In this document: positions 24,705-33,283 of the stretch, piece after piece | Layout of the letters: every line of letters starts with the position of its first letter | Numbering within the stretch: position 1 is the stretch's first letter | Source: Chitinilyticum piscinae | GTDB lineage: Bacteria; Pseudomonadota; Gammaproteobacteria; Burkholderiales; Chitinibacteraceae | Direction of reading: 5' to 3' | Length of the DNA: 64,000 bases | Assembly (NCBI RefSeq): GCF_015223195.1 | Contig: NZ_JADFUA010000006.1 | Span: 156,319-220,318, forward strand | The notes under the pieces: generated by a model | What the model was told of the DNA's origin: nothing | The model's input: the letters and a program-made list of their open reading frames with translations, nothing else | Databases searched by the model: none | Program-made: the position numbers and the translations under genes

Positions 24705-25898
24705 ATGCAAGACCTGATTCTGGCGCTGCTGCAAGGCGCTATCGATCTGCCCTGGTGGGGCTATCTGCTGGTGGTGCTGCTGCTCACGCACATCACCATT
24801 GCCGCGGTGACGATCTTTCTGCATCGCCACCAGGCGCATCGCGCGCTGGAGCTGCACCCGCTGCCCAGCCATTTCTTCCGCTTCTGGCTGTGGCTGACCA
24901 CCGGGATGGTGACGAAGGAATGGGCGGCCATCCACCGCAAGCATCACGCGCGCTGCGAAACCGCCGATGATCCACACTCCCCCCAGGTATTGGGCCTGAA
25001 CAAAGTGCTGTGGCAGGGTGCAGAGCTATACCGTGCCGAAGCGGCCAAATCCGAGACACTGGAGAAATTCGGCCACGGCACCCCGGATGACTGGCTGGAG
25101 CGGCATCTGTATACCCCGCACAGTGCCTGGGGGCCGACGCTGATGTTCCTGATCGATTTTGCGCTGTTCGGTACCAACGGCATCTGGATGTGGGCGGTGC
25201 AGATGCTGTGGATTCCCTTCTTTGCTGCGGGCGTCATCAACGGCATCGGCCACTACTGGGGCTACCGCAATTTCGAGAACGAGGATGCCGCCACCAATAT
25301 CGTTCCCTGGGGCATCCTGATCGGCGGTGAAGAGCTGCACAACAACCACCACACCTTTGGTACCTCGGCCAGGCTGTCGTACAAGTGGTTCGAATTCGAC
25401 ATCGGCTGGCTATATATCCGCACCCTGGAAACGCTGCGGCTGGCCAGCGTGCGCCGTGTGGCGCCGCGACTGAAACTGCAGCCAGCCAGCCATGCGCTGG
25501 ACGAACAGGCGCTGGCGGCGATCGTCGCCAACCGCTACGCGATTGCCGCCAGCTACGCGCGCAGCCTGCGCGACACGGTGGAAACCGAGCTGGGCAAGCT
25601 CAGAAGCGCATCACTGCCGCAACTGGACTGGCGCAGCATGAAAATCTGGCTCAAGCAGGATGCCAAGGATACCCCCGCCGCCGAGCGCGAGCAGCTGGCG
25701 CAATGGCTGGCGCAATCGCAGGTGCTCGAACAAGTCTATGCGATGCGTCAGGAGCTCTGCCGCTTGTGGGAGCGCTCCTCGCTCTCCCGGCAGGAACTGG
25801 TGCAGCACCTGCAGGACTGGTGCTCCCGCGCCGAGGCCAGCGGCATCCAGGCACTGCAGGAATTCTCGCTGCGGCTGCGGCGCATCGCTGCCGTTTGA
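24705..25898 (+). CDS. Fatty acid desaturase (acyl-CoA/acyl-lipid delta-9 type)
   Basis: A 397-residue di-iron membrane enzyme that introduces a double bond into saturated acyl chains. The three histidine boxes are visible: HRHQAHR (about residues 40-46), HRKHH (about 77-81) and HNNHH (about 211-215), with hydrophobic segments between. The C-terminal third (from LKLQPASHALDEQ) is a charged helical extension beyond the core desaturase, common in betaproteobacterial versions. GGAGG lies nine bases before the ATG. It is monocistronic, with a weak terminator at 25924. Confidence 0.93.
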   Translation: MQDLILALLQGAIDLPWWGYLLVVLLLTHITIAAVTIFLHRHQAHRALELHPLPSHFFRFWLWLTTGMVTKEWAAIHRKHHARCETADDPHSPQVLGLNKVLWQGAELYRAEAAKSETLEKFGHGTPDDWLERHLYTPHSAWGPTLMFLIDFALFGTNGIWMWAVQMLWIPFFAAGVINGIGHYWGYRNFENEDAATNIVPWGILIGGEELHNNHHTFGTSARLSYKWFEFDIGWLYIRTLETLRLASVRRVAPRLKLQPASHALDEQALAAIVANRYAIAASYARSLRDTVETELGKLRSASLPQLDWRSMKIWLKQDAKDTPAAEREQLAQWLAQSQVLEQVYAMRQELCRLWERSSLSRQELVQHLQDWCSRAEASGIQALQEFSLRLRRIAAV

Positions 25899-25923
25899 TA
25901 CACTGATTGCATCAACCCCGGGC

Positions 25924-25948
25924 GGGCGGTGGTCCGCCCTTGTCATTT
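25924..25948 (+). terminator. Weak terminator after the desaturase gene
   Basis: GGGCGG pairs with CCGCCC (loop TGGT), then TTGTCATTTTC. It is T-rich but interrupted. Confidence 0.45.
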
Positions 25949-25962
25949 TCAAGGAGCCCTGC

Positions 25963-26313
25963 ATGTCCTCGATCCAGCGTTACCACGTCGGCCCGCGCCT
26001 GTGCGAAATCGTCGTCCACAACAACACCGTGTATCTGGCCGGCCAGATTGCCGAAGACCTGAATGGCGACATCCAGCAGCAGACCCGCGAAGTACTCGGC
26101 TGCATTGATCGCCTGCTCGAGCAGGTCGGTTCCGACAAGAGCAAGATCCTCACTACCACCATCTTTCTGGCCGACATGCAGGATTACGACGGCATGAACG
26201 AGGCCTGGTCCGAGTGGGTGCCGCACGGCCACACCCCGGCGCGTGCCACCGTCGAGGCCAGGCTGGCCGATCCGCGTTACAAGGTCGAAATGACCGTGGT
26301 CGCCGCGCTGTAA
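25963..26313 (+). CDS. RidA/YjgF family protein
   Basis: A 116-residue member of the RidA (YER057c/UK114) family, which hydrolyses reactive enamine/imine intermediates. The fold-specific strings VYLAGQIAED, QTREVLGCIDRLLEQVGSDK, TTIFLADMQDYDGMNEAW and the C-terminal PARATVEARLADPRYKVEM are clear; the key Arg is in PARATVE. AAGGAG precedes the ATG. It is monocistronic, 38 bases after the desaturase terminator. It belongs to the YoaB-like subgroup; the exact substrate is unknown. Confidence 0.92.
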   Translation: MSSIQRYHVGPRLCEIVVHNNTVYLAGQIAEDLNGDIQQQTREVLGCIDRLLEQVGSDKSKILTTTIFLADMQDYDGMNEAWSEWVPHGHTPARATVEARLADPRYKVEMTVVAAL

Positions 26314-26419
26314 GAACTTGTCCGCGATTGCGCGTTTGCCGCAATCGTGAAAAAGCCGCTTTGCCCGGCGCAAGGCGGCGTTTAGGATGGCTTGTCTTGA
26401 TTTGCCGGAGTCGCCCATC

Positions 26420-27490
26420 GTGTCCAAGCCCGTACTGCTCGCCTATGTCGCCAGCAACCGCCTCAGTGATGTCCAGGTCATTCCGGCCGAAAAGCTCACC
26501 CACCTCTGCCTGGCCTTTGCCCAGGTGGTCGACGGGGAAGTGGTGTTTGCCGAACATGAGCCGGGCGATGCGGCGCACCGCGAAGCCATTTGCCGGGCGC
26601 TGCCGGCGCTGAAAACCCGCAATCCCGGACTGCAGACACTGCTGTCGATCGGGGGCTGGAGTGCTGACGGCTTTTCCGATGCCGCACTGACCGCGGCAAG
26701 CCGTGCCCGCTTTGCCCGTTCTGCCGTTGAATTCATGCATGCCCGCGGTTTTGACGGCATCGACATGGACTGGGAATACCCCTCCAACGACATGGCCAGC
26801 ATCAAGGCCCGTCCCGAAGACCGCCAGAATTTCACCCTGATGCTGCGCGAGCTGCGCCGTGAGCTGACCGCGCTGGCTGCCCGCGAACAGCGCAATGCGC
26901 CGTATCTGCTCACCGCCGCCGTGGGCGTCGAGCAGTTCTATCTGGACGGCGTGGAAATGGCCGCCGTGGCTGCCGAGCTCGATCTGGTCAACATGATGAC
27001 CTACGATCTCTACAACGGCTGGGCCGTCAAGGCTGGCCACCATTCACCGCTCTACGCCAGCCGCCGTGATCCGCAGGGCTGGAGCGCCACGGATGGCATC
27101 GAATTGTTTGTTCGGGCTGGTGTGCCGGTCGAAAAAATGGTGCTGGGCGGTGCTTTTTACGGCCGTGGCCTGCACGGCGTGGCCAATGTGGACGGCGGCC
27201 ATGGCCAACCGGGGACTCCCAAATCCAATACCTCCCACTCGTATACCTCCATCGTCAACGAGCTGATTCCCTCGGGGCGCTATACCCGCTATTGGGATGC
27301 CGATGCCAAGGCGCCGTGGCTGTTTGATGGCGAGCATTACATCAGCTATGACGACCCGGAATCCCTGGCCTGGAAATGCCGCTACGCCAGGGCGCGCGGC
27401 TTGGCCGGCGTGTTTTTCTGGGAGCTGATGGAAGACGCGACAGGCGAATTGCTGGATACCTTGGTCAAGGGGATGGCCGGCCAAGGATGA
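26420..27490 (+). CDS. Glycoside hydrolase family 18 chitinase, no signal peptide
   Basis: A 356-residue GH18 enzyme. The barrel motif DGIDMDWEYPS carries the catalytic glutamate (DxxDxDxE), with LLSIGGWSADGFS before it, the second-site motif MTYDLYNGW, and the C-terminal GVFFWELMEDATG. No secretion signal is visible, so it may act on imported chito-oligosaccharides. The GTG start at 26420 has CGGAG 9 bases ahead; an ATG at 26387 is an alternative. The stop overlaps the next gene (ATGA), forming a chitinase operon with 27487 and 28182. Confidence 0.93.
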   Translation: MSKPVLLAYVASNRLSDVQVIPAEKLTHLCLAFAQVVDGEVVFAEHEPGDAAHREAICRALPALKTRNPGLQTLLSIGGWSADGFSDAALTAASRARFARSAVEFMHARGFDGIDMDWEYPSNDMASIKARPEDRQNFTLMLRELRRELTALAAREQRNAPYLLTAAVGVEQFYLDGVEMAAVAAELDLVNMMTYDLYNGWAVKAGHHSPLYASRRDPQGWSATDGIELFVRAGVPVEKMVLGGAFYGRGLHGVANVDGGHGQPGTPKSNTSHSYTSIVNELIPSGRYTRYWDADAKAPWLFDGEHYISYDDPESLAWKCRYARARGLAGVFFWELMEDATGELLDTLVKGMAGQG

Positions 27491-28185
27491 AGGCGCTCGC
27501 GCACACGGTTGAATTGACCCTGCCGGCGCCGGGCTTGTGCCTCAAGGATGCCGCCTTGGCCGTGTTTGGCATGCTGGGTGCGCAGGAGGGGGAGTATTTT
27601 TTCCGCCCGCTAGCCAATCAGGATTGCGATTTTGGCTGGCGCGCGCGGCTTGGTGACGTGCAGCTCCAGCTCAGGGGCTCGATCTGGGAACAGGACTTGC
27701 CTGATACACGTTTTCGCGTGGAGTTCGCAGGAAAGGGCGGGCTTGCTGAAGCGGAGCGCCTGAGGCAGCTGCTGGCTGCGTTCGGACAAGTCATCCTGCT
27801 GCGCAAAGGGCTGAATAAGCATCAGGCGCTTACGTTGAAGATTGATATGGGCAAAAGCCCTGTCAACTTGCAGGCAAGCATTGATCGCTGTGCGCAATGG
27901 CTGAATGTCTCGGGCTGGCGTTATGTTGAAAAGCACTTCGGCAATGGTGATATGGACTTTTACTGGCATACCCGGCATGAGGGCGTTGAGCTTCGTTTGG
28001 CAGGTGACCGCTGGGAGCAGGAATTACCTCAAGAGCAGATGCACTTGTCCCTGCAGGGGAAGCGCGCCACAGTCGAAGTGCTGGCCATCAAGCTGTGTGC
28101 ACGCTTGCTCGGGCGGGGTATCGCCATCACAGCGGATGATGGTGCGCTATTGATCGTTGCCGGCAGCGCGGGAGATTGCGCATGA
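27487..28185 (+). CDS. Hypothetical protein with an internal tandem duplication
   Basis: A 232-residue protein with no recognised family. Residues about 36-90 and 146-200 are repeats of one another: FFRPLANQDCDFGW and HFGNGDMDFYW, then VQLQLRGSIWEQDLPD and VELRLAGDRWEQELPQ. It is translationally coupled to the chitinase before it and the hydrolase after it by ATGA overlaps. No signal peptide or transmembrane segment is seen. A binding or accessory role with the chitinase is conceivable but unproven. Confidence 0.8.
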   Translation: MKALAHTVELTLPAPGLCLKDAALAVFGMLGAQEGEYFFRPLANQDCDFGWRARLGDVQLQLRGSIWEQDLPDTRFRVEFAGKGGLAEAERLRQLLAAFGQVILLRKGLNKHQALTLKIDMGKSPVNLQASIDRCAQWLNVSGWRYVEKHFGNGDMDFYWHTRHEGVELRLAGDRWEQELPQEQMHLSLQGKRATVEVLAIKLCARLLGRGIAITADDGALLIVAGSAGDCA

Positions 28186-28973
28186 TGCGCAAGGCCCGCC
28201 TGCACCGCCTCTTGCTGCTGTTTGCCGGTACCGGCGTGCTGCTGTATCTGCTGGCCTGTCTGGGCCTGTATCTGCAGCAGCGCGCGCTACTGTATTTTCC
28301 GGTGGCCGCCGCGCGCACCGATCCGGCGCACCGCGAAACGCTGCGTGTGCCGGATGCCACCTTGCAGCTTGCCGTGCAGCACCATGACGGCGATGAAGCG
28401 CTGATCTATTTTGGCGGCAATCGCGAGGATGTCTCGCAGACGCTGTCCGACTATGCCGCTGCCTTTCCGGGGCGGGCCATCTACATGCTGCATTACCGCG
28501 GCTATGGTGGCAGCTCAGGCGAACCCAGCGAAGCCGCGCTGCATGCCGATGCGCTGGCGCTGTACCAGCGGGTGCGCCAGCAGCATGCCCGGATCACCGT
28601 CATTGGTCGCAGCCTCGGTAGCGGCGTGGCGATCCGGCTGGCGGCGCAGCGGCCGGTTGAGCAACTGGTGCTGGTGACCCCCTACGACAGCGTGCTCAAT
28701 GTCGCACAGGAGCAATACCCCTGGGTGCCGGTCAGCCTGCTGCTGCACGATACCTTCGAATCCTGGCGCGTGGCGCCGCAGATCAGTGCGCCGACCCTGC
28801 TGATTGCCGCCGGCAATGACAGGCTGATTCCGCCCGAGCATGCGCGTGCCTTGCTGGCGGCCTTCCGGCCCGGGGTGGCCCGGCTGATGATCCTGCCGCA
28901 GGCCGAGCACAATCTGCGCAACGTTTTGCCCGAGTATTTCCGTCTGCTGGTGCAAACACTGCCGCTGCGCTAG
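28182..28973 (+). CDS. Alpha/beta hydrolase with N-terminal membrane anchor
   Basis: A 263-residue serine hydrolase. An N-terminal helix (RLLLLFAGTGVLLYLLACLG) anchors it in the inner membrane. The nucleophile elbow is GRSLGSG (Ser at about residue 147), the acid is in AGNDRLIPPEH, and the His in PQAEHNLRN. It belongs to the YfhR/BEM46-like group. GGGAG is seven bases ahead and the ATG overlaps the preceding stop. It closes the chitinase operon. The substrate is unknown. Confidence 0.9.
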   Translation: MMRKARLHRLLLLFAGTGVLLYLLACLGLYLQQRALLYFPVAAARTDPAHRETLRVPDATLQLAVQHHDGDEALIYFGGNREDVSQTLSDYAAAFPGRAIYMLHYRGYGGSSGEPSEAALHADALALYQRVRQQHARITVIGRSLGSGVAIRLAAQRPVEQLVLVTPYDSVLNVAQEQYPWVPVSLLLHDTFESWRVAPQISAPTLLIAAGNDRLIPPEHARALLAAFRPGVARLMILPQAEHNLRNVLPEYFRLLVQTLPLR

Positions 28974-29014
28974 GCTCAACGCATTGTCCGGGGTGGGCAA
29001 AATGCAGGAGAAAC

Positions 29015-29512
29015 GTGGTGAGGTACTTGGCATGGTTTGGACTGGCGCTGCTGCTGCCCTTGCTGCTGTTTGCCGTTTTTGTCGCGATTCGTGCGCAGCA
29101 ATGGGCTGCGCTGCTGGCCATGCTCGGTTTGGGGGCGATAGTCTTTGGTTTGGGCTGCCTGCTCCGGCGTGAAGCCACGCCGCGCCATGTCGCAACGGAA
29201 GACGCGGCGGCTGATTTTCTCAAGACCGCATTTCTGGGTATGCCCGAAGGGCTGATTGTTCTGGCGGGCGCGGCGGTCTGCCTGGTGTTTGCCGCCCTTG
29301 GCTGGTACAGGCCTGAGCTGCTGGGCGTGGCTCCGGCGCGCGCGTCTGCGTTTGTCACGCTGTTTGCCTTTGCCCCGCTGTTCTCCGCCGCACTCTATCT
29401 GCGATCATTGCTCTGGAATCGGTCTCGCCGCGCTTTCGATGTGCTGTTGACGCTGGCAATTACATTGATGCCCTTTGCATTCTGGTTTATCCGGGAGGGT
29501 GTGGTCTGGTGA
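29015..29512 (+). CDS. Hypothetical four-helix membrane protein
   Basis: A 165-residue protein with four hydrophobic segments: residues about 5-24, 32-48, 79-96 and 107-127, then a final one (about 138-158). No family motif is evident. The GTG start has CAGGAG four bases ahead; a second GTG follows at the next codon. It is 41 bases after the hydrolase, so it may be weakly cotranscribed. The function is unknown. Confidence 0.7.
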   Translation: MVRYLAWFGLALLLPLLLFAVFVAIRAQQWAALLAMLGLGAIVFGLGCLLRREATPRHVATEDAAADFLKTAFLGMPEGLIVLAGAAVCLVFAALGWYRPELLGVAPARASAFVTLFAFAPLFSAALYLRSLLWNRSRRAFDVLLTLAITLMPFAFWFIREGVVW

Positions 29513-29571
29513 TGAAAGCAGTTCGCTAGCAGTCGCGGGCATGCGTATGCCCGATGACTGGATGCGTTTCT

Positions 29572-30180
29572 TCAGCCAAGTTTGCGATTGAGTGCCAGTT
29601 TTAGAAAGAAGCCGTACGCACTTGAAAATGCCATGGCATAACACAATGCGGTGAACAGCACTTCGGTCGGGCCTTCGCCTAGCATGCTGACCAGAGCAGA
29701 GCCAATTCCATGCGAAGAGGCGTAGTCAAACATGAAGACCGTTGCCGTGGCGGTGAGATATAGCCCGATTGATAAGGCGTTGTCCACGGCGAGAATGGCA
29801 GTCTTTGGCGAGGCAGATGTAGCGCTGACACGGTGGTAAAAGCGGAAACTGCCGAAAACCGATGAAGGTAGATGCCAGAGAAAGTACTCATCCAGCGTCA
29901 GCCGGTCAAAATCAGTTTTTCTGCTCGATTTCAGTATCACAACCAACAGCAGTGCCCACAAGGCCGCCACTTGCGGGGCAATGAACAGATAATCAAACCA
30001 CAGGGGAAGGGTAGAAGCCAGAATGGCTACCGCGCCGTCGAGTATGAATACGGTCTGTCTGGTAGAAAGCACGATGGATTGTTCCTCATCGTTGATCAAT
30101 TCATGCTGAGATGAATCTCGCGGCAAGTTGCTCAACCTGGCTTGGGTTTTTGTTTGGGTATATTTCTGTAGGCCTTTCAT
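29572..30180 (-). CDS. Hypothetical membrane protein
   Basis: A 202-residue protein with a polar N-terminal tail of about 40 residues and four predicted helices (AVAILASTLPLWFDYLFIAP, VAALWALLLVVILKSS, LSIGLYLTATATVFMFDYA, LFTALCYAMAFSSAYGFFLKL). I recognise no family. It is convergent with 29015 and downstream of sbcB in the opposite sense of that gene's promoter. The ribosome-binding site is weak. Confidence 0.65.
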   Translation of the reverse strand: MKGLQKYTQTKTQARLSNLPRDSSQHELINDEEQSIVLSTRQTVFILDGAVAILASTLPLWFDYLFIAPQVAALWALLLVVILKSSRKTDFDRLTLDEYFLWHLPSSVFGSFRFYHRVSATSASPKTAILAVDNALSIGLYLTATATVFMFDYASSHGIGSALVSMLGEGPTEVLFTALCYAMAFSSAYGFFLKLALNRKLG

Positions 30181-30207
30181 TGTAAGGGCTGTAGGATAAT
30201 ACCTACT

Positions 30208-31650
30208 CTAGTATTCCGGCGCGATCAGCTCGGCGTAGTCGCTCAGCGCTTCCAGAATCGCTTCAGAACGTTCGTCGCCGTTTTCCGAAACGGTTTCGAA
30301 CAGCGTTTCCAGCTCGTCCATGAAGCTTTGCAGCGTGCGGGCGTTGCCGTCGCCATTGATGAGCTTCGCCACGCAGTGCTGTTGCCAGCGCTGGGTCTCT
30401 GATTCCGAGAGCGTGTCCGGGTGGTTGCGCGCGCGAAAGCGGAACAGCAGCTCGTCCAGGCGCGCGTCGGCAAAGCTCGGGCGGTGCGCGGCGAGCGCGG
30501 TGCCGTCGAGTTCCAGCAGGCGATTCAGTACGCGCCGGTCGTTGTTGCCGACAAAGCCGCCGTACAGGTCCTCGTCAACGTCGGCCTTCTGCCCGCTATT
30601 GTCGCGCTGGAACACCTGCGCCCAAAGTTCTGCCGCCGGTTCGTTGCCGGCCAGCCATTCGGCATGACGCAGAGCCTGGATTTTATCGATGCCCCAGTGC
30701 GCGGCGCGCTCGTCGCTGAGTACCTTCAGATTGCCGATGACGATGGGTGATTTGTTGATGTGGATGGTTTTCACCGGCAGGCGCGTGATGCCTTCGGGCA
30801 ACTCGCTGGCCTTGGTGAACATGCGTAGCCGCGCGGTTTCCGCGTCGAGTGTGGCCAGTTCCGCCGGATCGAAGGCCAGATCCCAGACGATGACTTCATT
30901 CTTGTTGCTCGGGTGCATCGCCAGTGGCCAGACTAGGCCTAAGCAGCCGCGCTCGACGCCGAACATCCCGCTGATGTGGATGAAGGGTTTTTTCTGCGGC
31001 AGACCGATTTCTTCCTGCACGCGGTCTTTTTTGCGCAAATTCAGGCAAAAGTCGAACAGCTTGGGCTGCGTGTCGCGAATCAGGCGGGCGAGCGCGATGG
31101 TTGCTCTTACATCGGAGAGCGCATCGTGCGCTGCTTCATGATTGAGGCCATTGGCGCGGCTGAGATCCTCCAGCTTGAAGGACGGGCGGCCGTCTTCGTG
31201 CGTCGGCCACTGGATGCCTTCGGGGCGCAGCGCGAAGCAGGTGCGCACCACGTCAAGCAAGTCCCAGCGGCTGCAGTGGTTCTGCCATTCGCGCGCGTAC
31301 GGATCGCGCAGCGTGCGCCAGAACAGGTGGCGGGTGACTTCGTCGTCGAAACGGATCGAGTTGTAGCCGACTCCAATGGTGCCAGGCGTGGCCAGTTCGC
31401 TTTCAATCACCGCAGCAAATTCGGCTTCGCTCACCCCTTGCTCCTGGCAGAGCTGCGGTGTGATGCCGGTAAGTAGACAGGCTTCGGGGGAGGGCAGGTA
31501 GTCGGGCGCTGGCTGGCAATAGAGCATGACGGGTTCTGAAATTTCGTTCAGGTTTTCGTCGGTGCGGATGCCGGCAAACTGGCTGGGTCGGTCGCGGCGC
31601 GGCACTGCGCCGAAGGTTTCGTAATCGTGCCAGAAAAAAGTGAGGCTCAT
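30208..31650 (-). CDS. sbcB: Exodeoxyribonuclease I
   Basis: A 480-residue DnaQ-like 3'-5' exonuclease that degrades single-stranded DNA and acts in mismatch repair and recombination. The exonuclease motif FFWHDYETFGAVP (DxE) opens the protein, with NSIRFDDEVTRHLF and AAHDALSDVRATIAL (HxAxxDA) completing the active site. The ExoI C-terminal domain with LYGGFVGNNDRRVLNRL is also present. MSLTFFWHDYETFG is taken as the start; the longer frame begins in the intergenic region. Length is close to the E. coli enzyme. Confidence 0.95.
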   Translation of the reverse strand: MSLTFFWHDYETFGAVPRRDRPSQFAGIRTDENLNEISEPVMLYCQPAPDYLPSPEACLLTGITPQLCQEQGVSEAEFAAVIESELATPGTIGVGYNSIRFDDEVTRHLFWRTLRDPYAREWQNHCSRWDLLDVVRTCFALRPEGIQWPTHEDGRPSFKLEDLSRANGLNHEAAHDALSDVRATIALARLIRDTQPKLFDFCLNLRKKDRVQEEIGLPQKKPFIHISGMFGVERGCLGLVWPLAMHPSNKNEVIVWDLAFDPAELATLDAETARLRMFTKASELPEGITRLPVKTIHINKSPIVIGNLKVLSDERAAHWGIDKIQALRHAEWLAGNEPAAELWAQVFQRDNSGQKADVDEDLYGGFVGNNDRRVLNRLLELDGTALAAHRPSFADARLDELLFRFRARNHPDTLSESETQRWQQHCVAKLINGDGNARTLQSFMDELETLFETVSENGDERSEAILEALSDYAELIAPEY

Positions 31651-31746
31651 GCGCGCGGGCTGTTGGGAGGTGAACTGCCGCGTATTGTACTGGTTGCGCT
31701 GGTGGCCGCGTAGCTTGCGCGGCTGCCAGCGCATGGCTTGGGCGCA

Positions 31747-32169
31747 TCAGATGGCTGGCGCGCCCAGCTGGCCCAGCAGGAAATTGAAATCCTTCTTGCT
31801 CTTGTCGCGCGGGACCTTGGCGATTACACCTTTTTCGTCGAGCGCCAGCTCGGCGGTGATGACGAGGGCGTTCATGTGCAGCCAGCCTTCCAGCAGCCAG
31901 GTATTGCCGTTGCGGGTAACCTGGAAGCGGCTGGCCGCCTGCCAGAAGCCTTTGCCGCGCTGGTACAGGCGGCGCTGTCCGTCTTCTTCACGCAGCCGGT
32001 AGCCATGCTGCTTGCACCAGTTCTCGATCTGCGGCCACAGATCGCCGTTGTGTTCGAGGCTCGTTTGTGCGCGCGATTTTTTGCCTTGCGCGATTGCGAC
32101 CGTGATCAGTAGAACGACAAACCCCAGCGTTGCGCCGGCCAGCATTCCGGTTAGCATGGTTCCCAGCAT
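31747..32169 (-). CDS. Hypothetical protein with one N-terminal membrane helix
   Basis: A 140-residue protein: an N-terminal hydrophobic segment (MLAGATLGFVVLLITVAIAQG) and a basic cytoplasmic or periplasmic domain with several aromatic residues (WPQIENWCKQHGYRL, RGKGFWQAASRFQV, WLLEGWLHMNAL). AAGGAG is seven bases before the ATG. It lies between sbcB and the LysR gene, on the same strand. No family is recognised. Confidence 0.72.
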   Translation of the reverse strand: MLGTMLTGMLAGATLGFVVLLITVAIAQGKKSRAQTSLEHNGDLWPQIENWCKQHGYRLREEDGQRRLYQRGKGFWQAASRFQVTRNGNTWLLEGWLHMNALVITAELALDEKGVIAKVPRDKSKKDFNFLLGQLGAPAI

Positions 32170-32261
32170 GGTGAATCTCCTTGCGAGTAAGTGAAGCAGC
32201 GATGCTAGGCTTGTCTGTGCTGTCTCGCAATGTCATGTCTTGCGTGGTGTGATGTAAATCA

Positions 32262-33167
32262 TCACGGCGAGGGGACGTGTGACCCGGTCTGCTCCAGGCG
32301 TGCAAATTCGTCGCGGAGTGCCTCGACCACGCACTGCACCCGTCGCAGGTGCTGCTGGCGTTTGTGCACCACCAGATACAGCTCGCCGATCGCCTCAGGG
32401 CCAAGGTCAAGGTCGAGTTCGACCAGCTCGTGCAGCAGCGAGCGCCGGTGGAGAGCGCGAGCCAGTACCATCGCACCGACTCCGGCGCGGCAGGCCGCCA
32501 GCTGCACGTTGAAATCATCGGACGTAAACGCGGGCACCAGCCCGGGGATGGCCTGCTCCAGAGCCTGCTTGCTGTAGAGCTGCTCATAAGGCGCAGCCCA
32601 GGTGATCCAGTCCAGATCGGCCAGTGCCGGCTGTGCGGGGAGGCGGGCCGCGTACTGACTGGCGACGAAAACCCGGACCGGGCAGTGGACTTCGGCCAGG
32701 CACAGCAGGTCGGCATCCCCTGGGCGGCGGGTGCGTAGCGAGATGTCGGCTTCGCCGCGCGCCAGATTGAGCGTGGCCACGCCGGACAGGATTTCGAGCT
32801 GCAGCTCGGGATAGCGCGTGCGGATGTCGGCGGCCAGTGGTGCGAGCACCTCGAAAGCCACGCCCGGTGGCGCCGCAATACGCACCTTGCCACTGGGGCG
32901 GTGCGGTTGGGGAATCAGGCTGCTTTCAGCCTCGCTGGCCCATTCCGCCATTCGCCTTGCCGCCGGCAGGAGTGCTTCGCCGGTGGAGGTCAGCACGCAG
33001 CCTTGAGTTTGCCGGATAAACAGCGGGTTGCCGGCGCTTTCTTCCAGCTCCGCCATGCGCCGGCTCAGTGTTGGCTGCCCCAGCCGCAGTTTGCGTGCTG
33101 CTGCGCTGAGGCTGCCGGTTTCGGCGACGGCCAGAAACAGGCGCAGGTTTTCCCAATCCAGTGCCAT
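32262..33167 (-). CDS. LysR-family transcriptional regulator
   Basis: A 301-residue LTTR. The winged helix-turn-helix is at residues about 3-60 (ENLRLFLAVAETGSLSAAAR, LGQPTLSRRMAELEES), followed by a LysR substrate-binding domain (KVRIAAPPGVAFEVLAP). AAGGAGG lies four bases before the ATG. It is divergent from a metallo-beta-lactamase-fold lipoprotein gene 116 bases away, the normal arrangement for an LTTR and its target. The ligand is unknown. Confidence 0.92.
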   Translation of the reverse strand: MALDWENLRLFLAVAETGSLSAAARKLRLGQPTLSRRMAELEESAGNPLFIRQTQGCVLTSTGEALLPAARRMAEWASEAESSLIPQPHRPSGKVRIAAPPGVAFEVLAPLAADIRTRYPELQLEILSGVATLNLARGEADISLRTRRPGDADLLCLAEVHCPVRVFVASQYAARLPAQPALADLDWITWAAPYEQLYSKQALEQAIPGLVPAFTSDDFNVQLAACRAGVGAMVLARALHRRSLLHELVELDLDLGPEAIGELYLVVHKRQQHLRRVQCVVEALRDEFARLEQTGSHVPSP

Positions 33168-33283
33168 CGCGCCTCCTTGGTATTCATAAACGGATGGATG
33201 TATCCGAATTTGGCGAATTGATGGCCGATTATTGCATGTGTAATGTGGCTGGCGTGGTGATTTTTATGCATGTGAGGGTGGGT

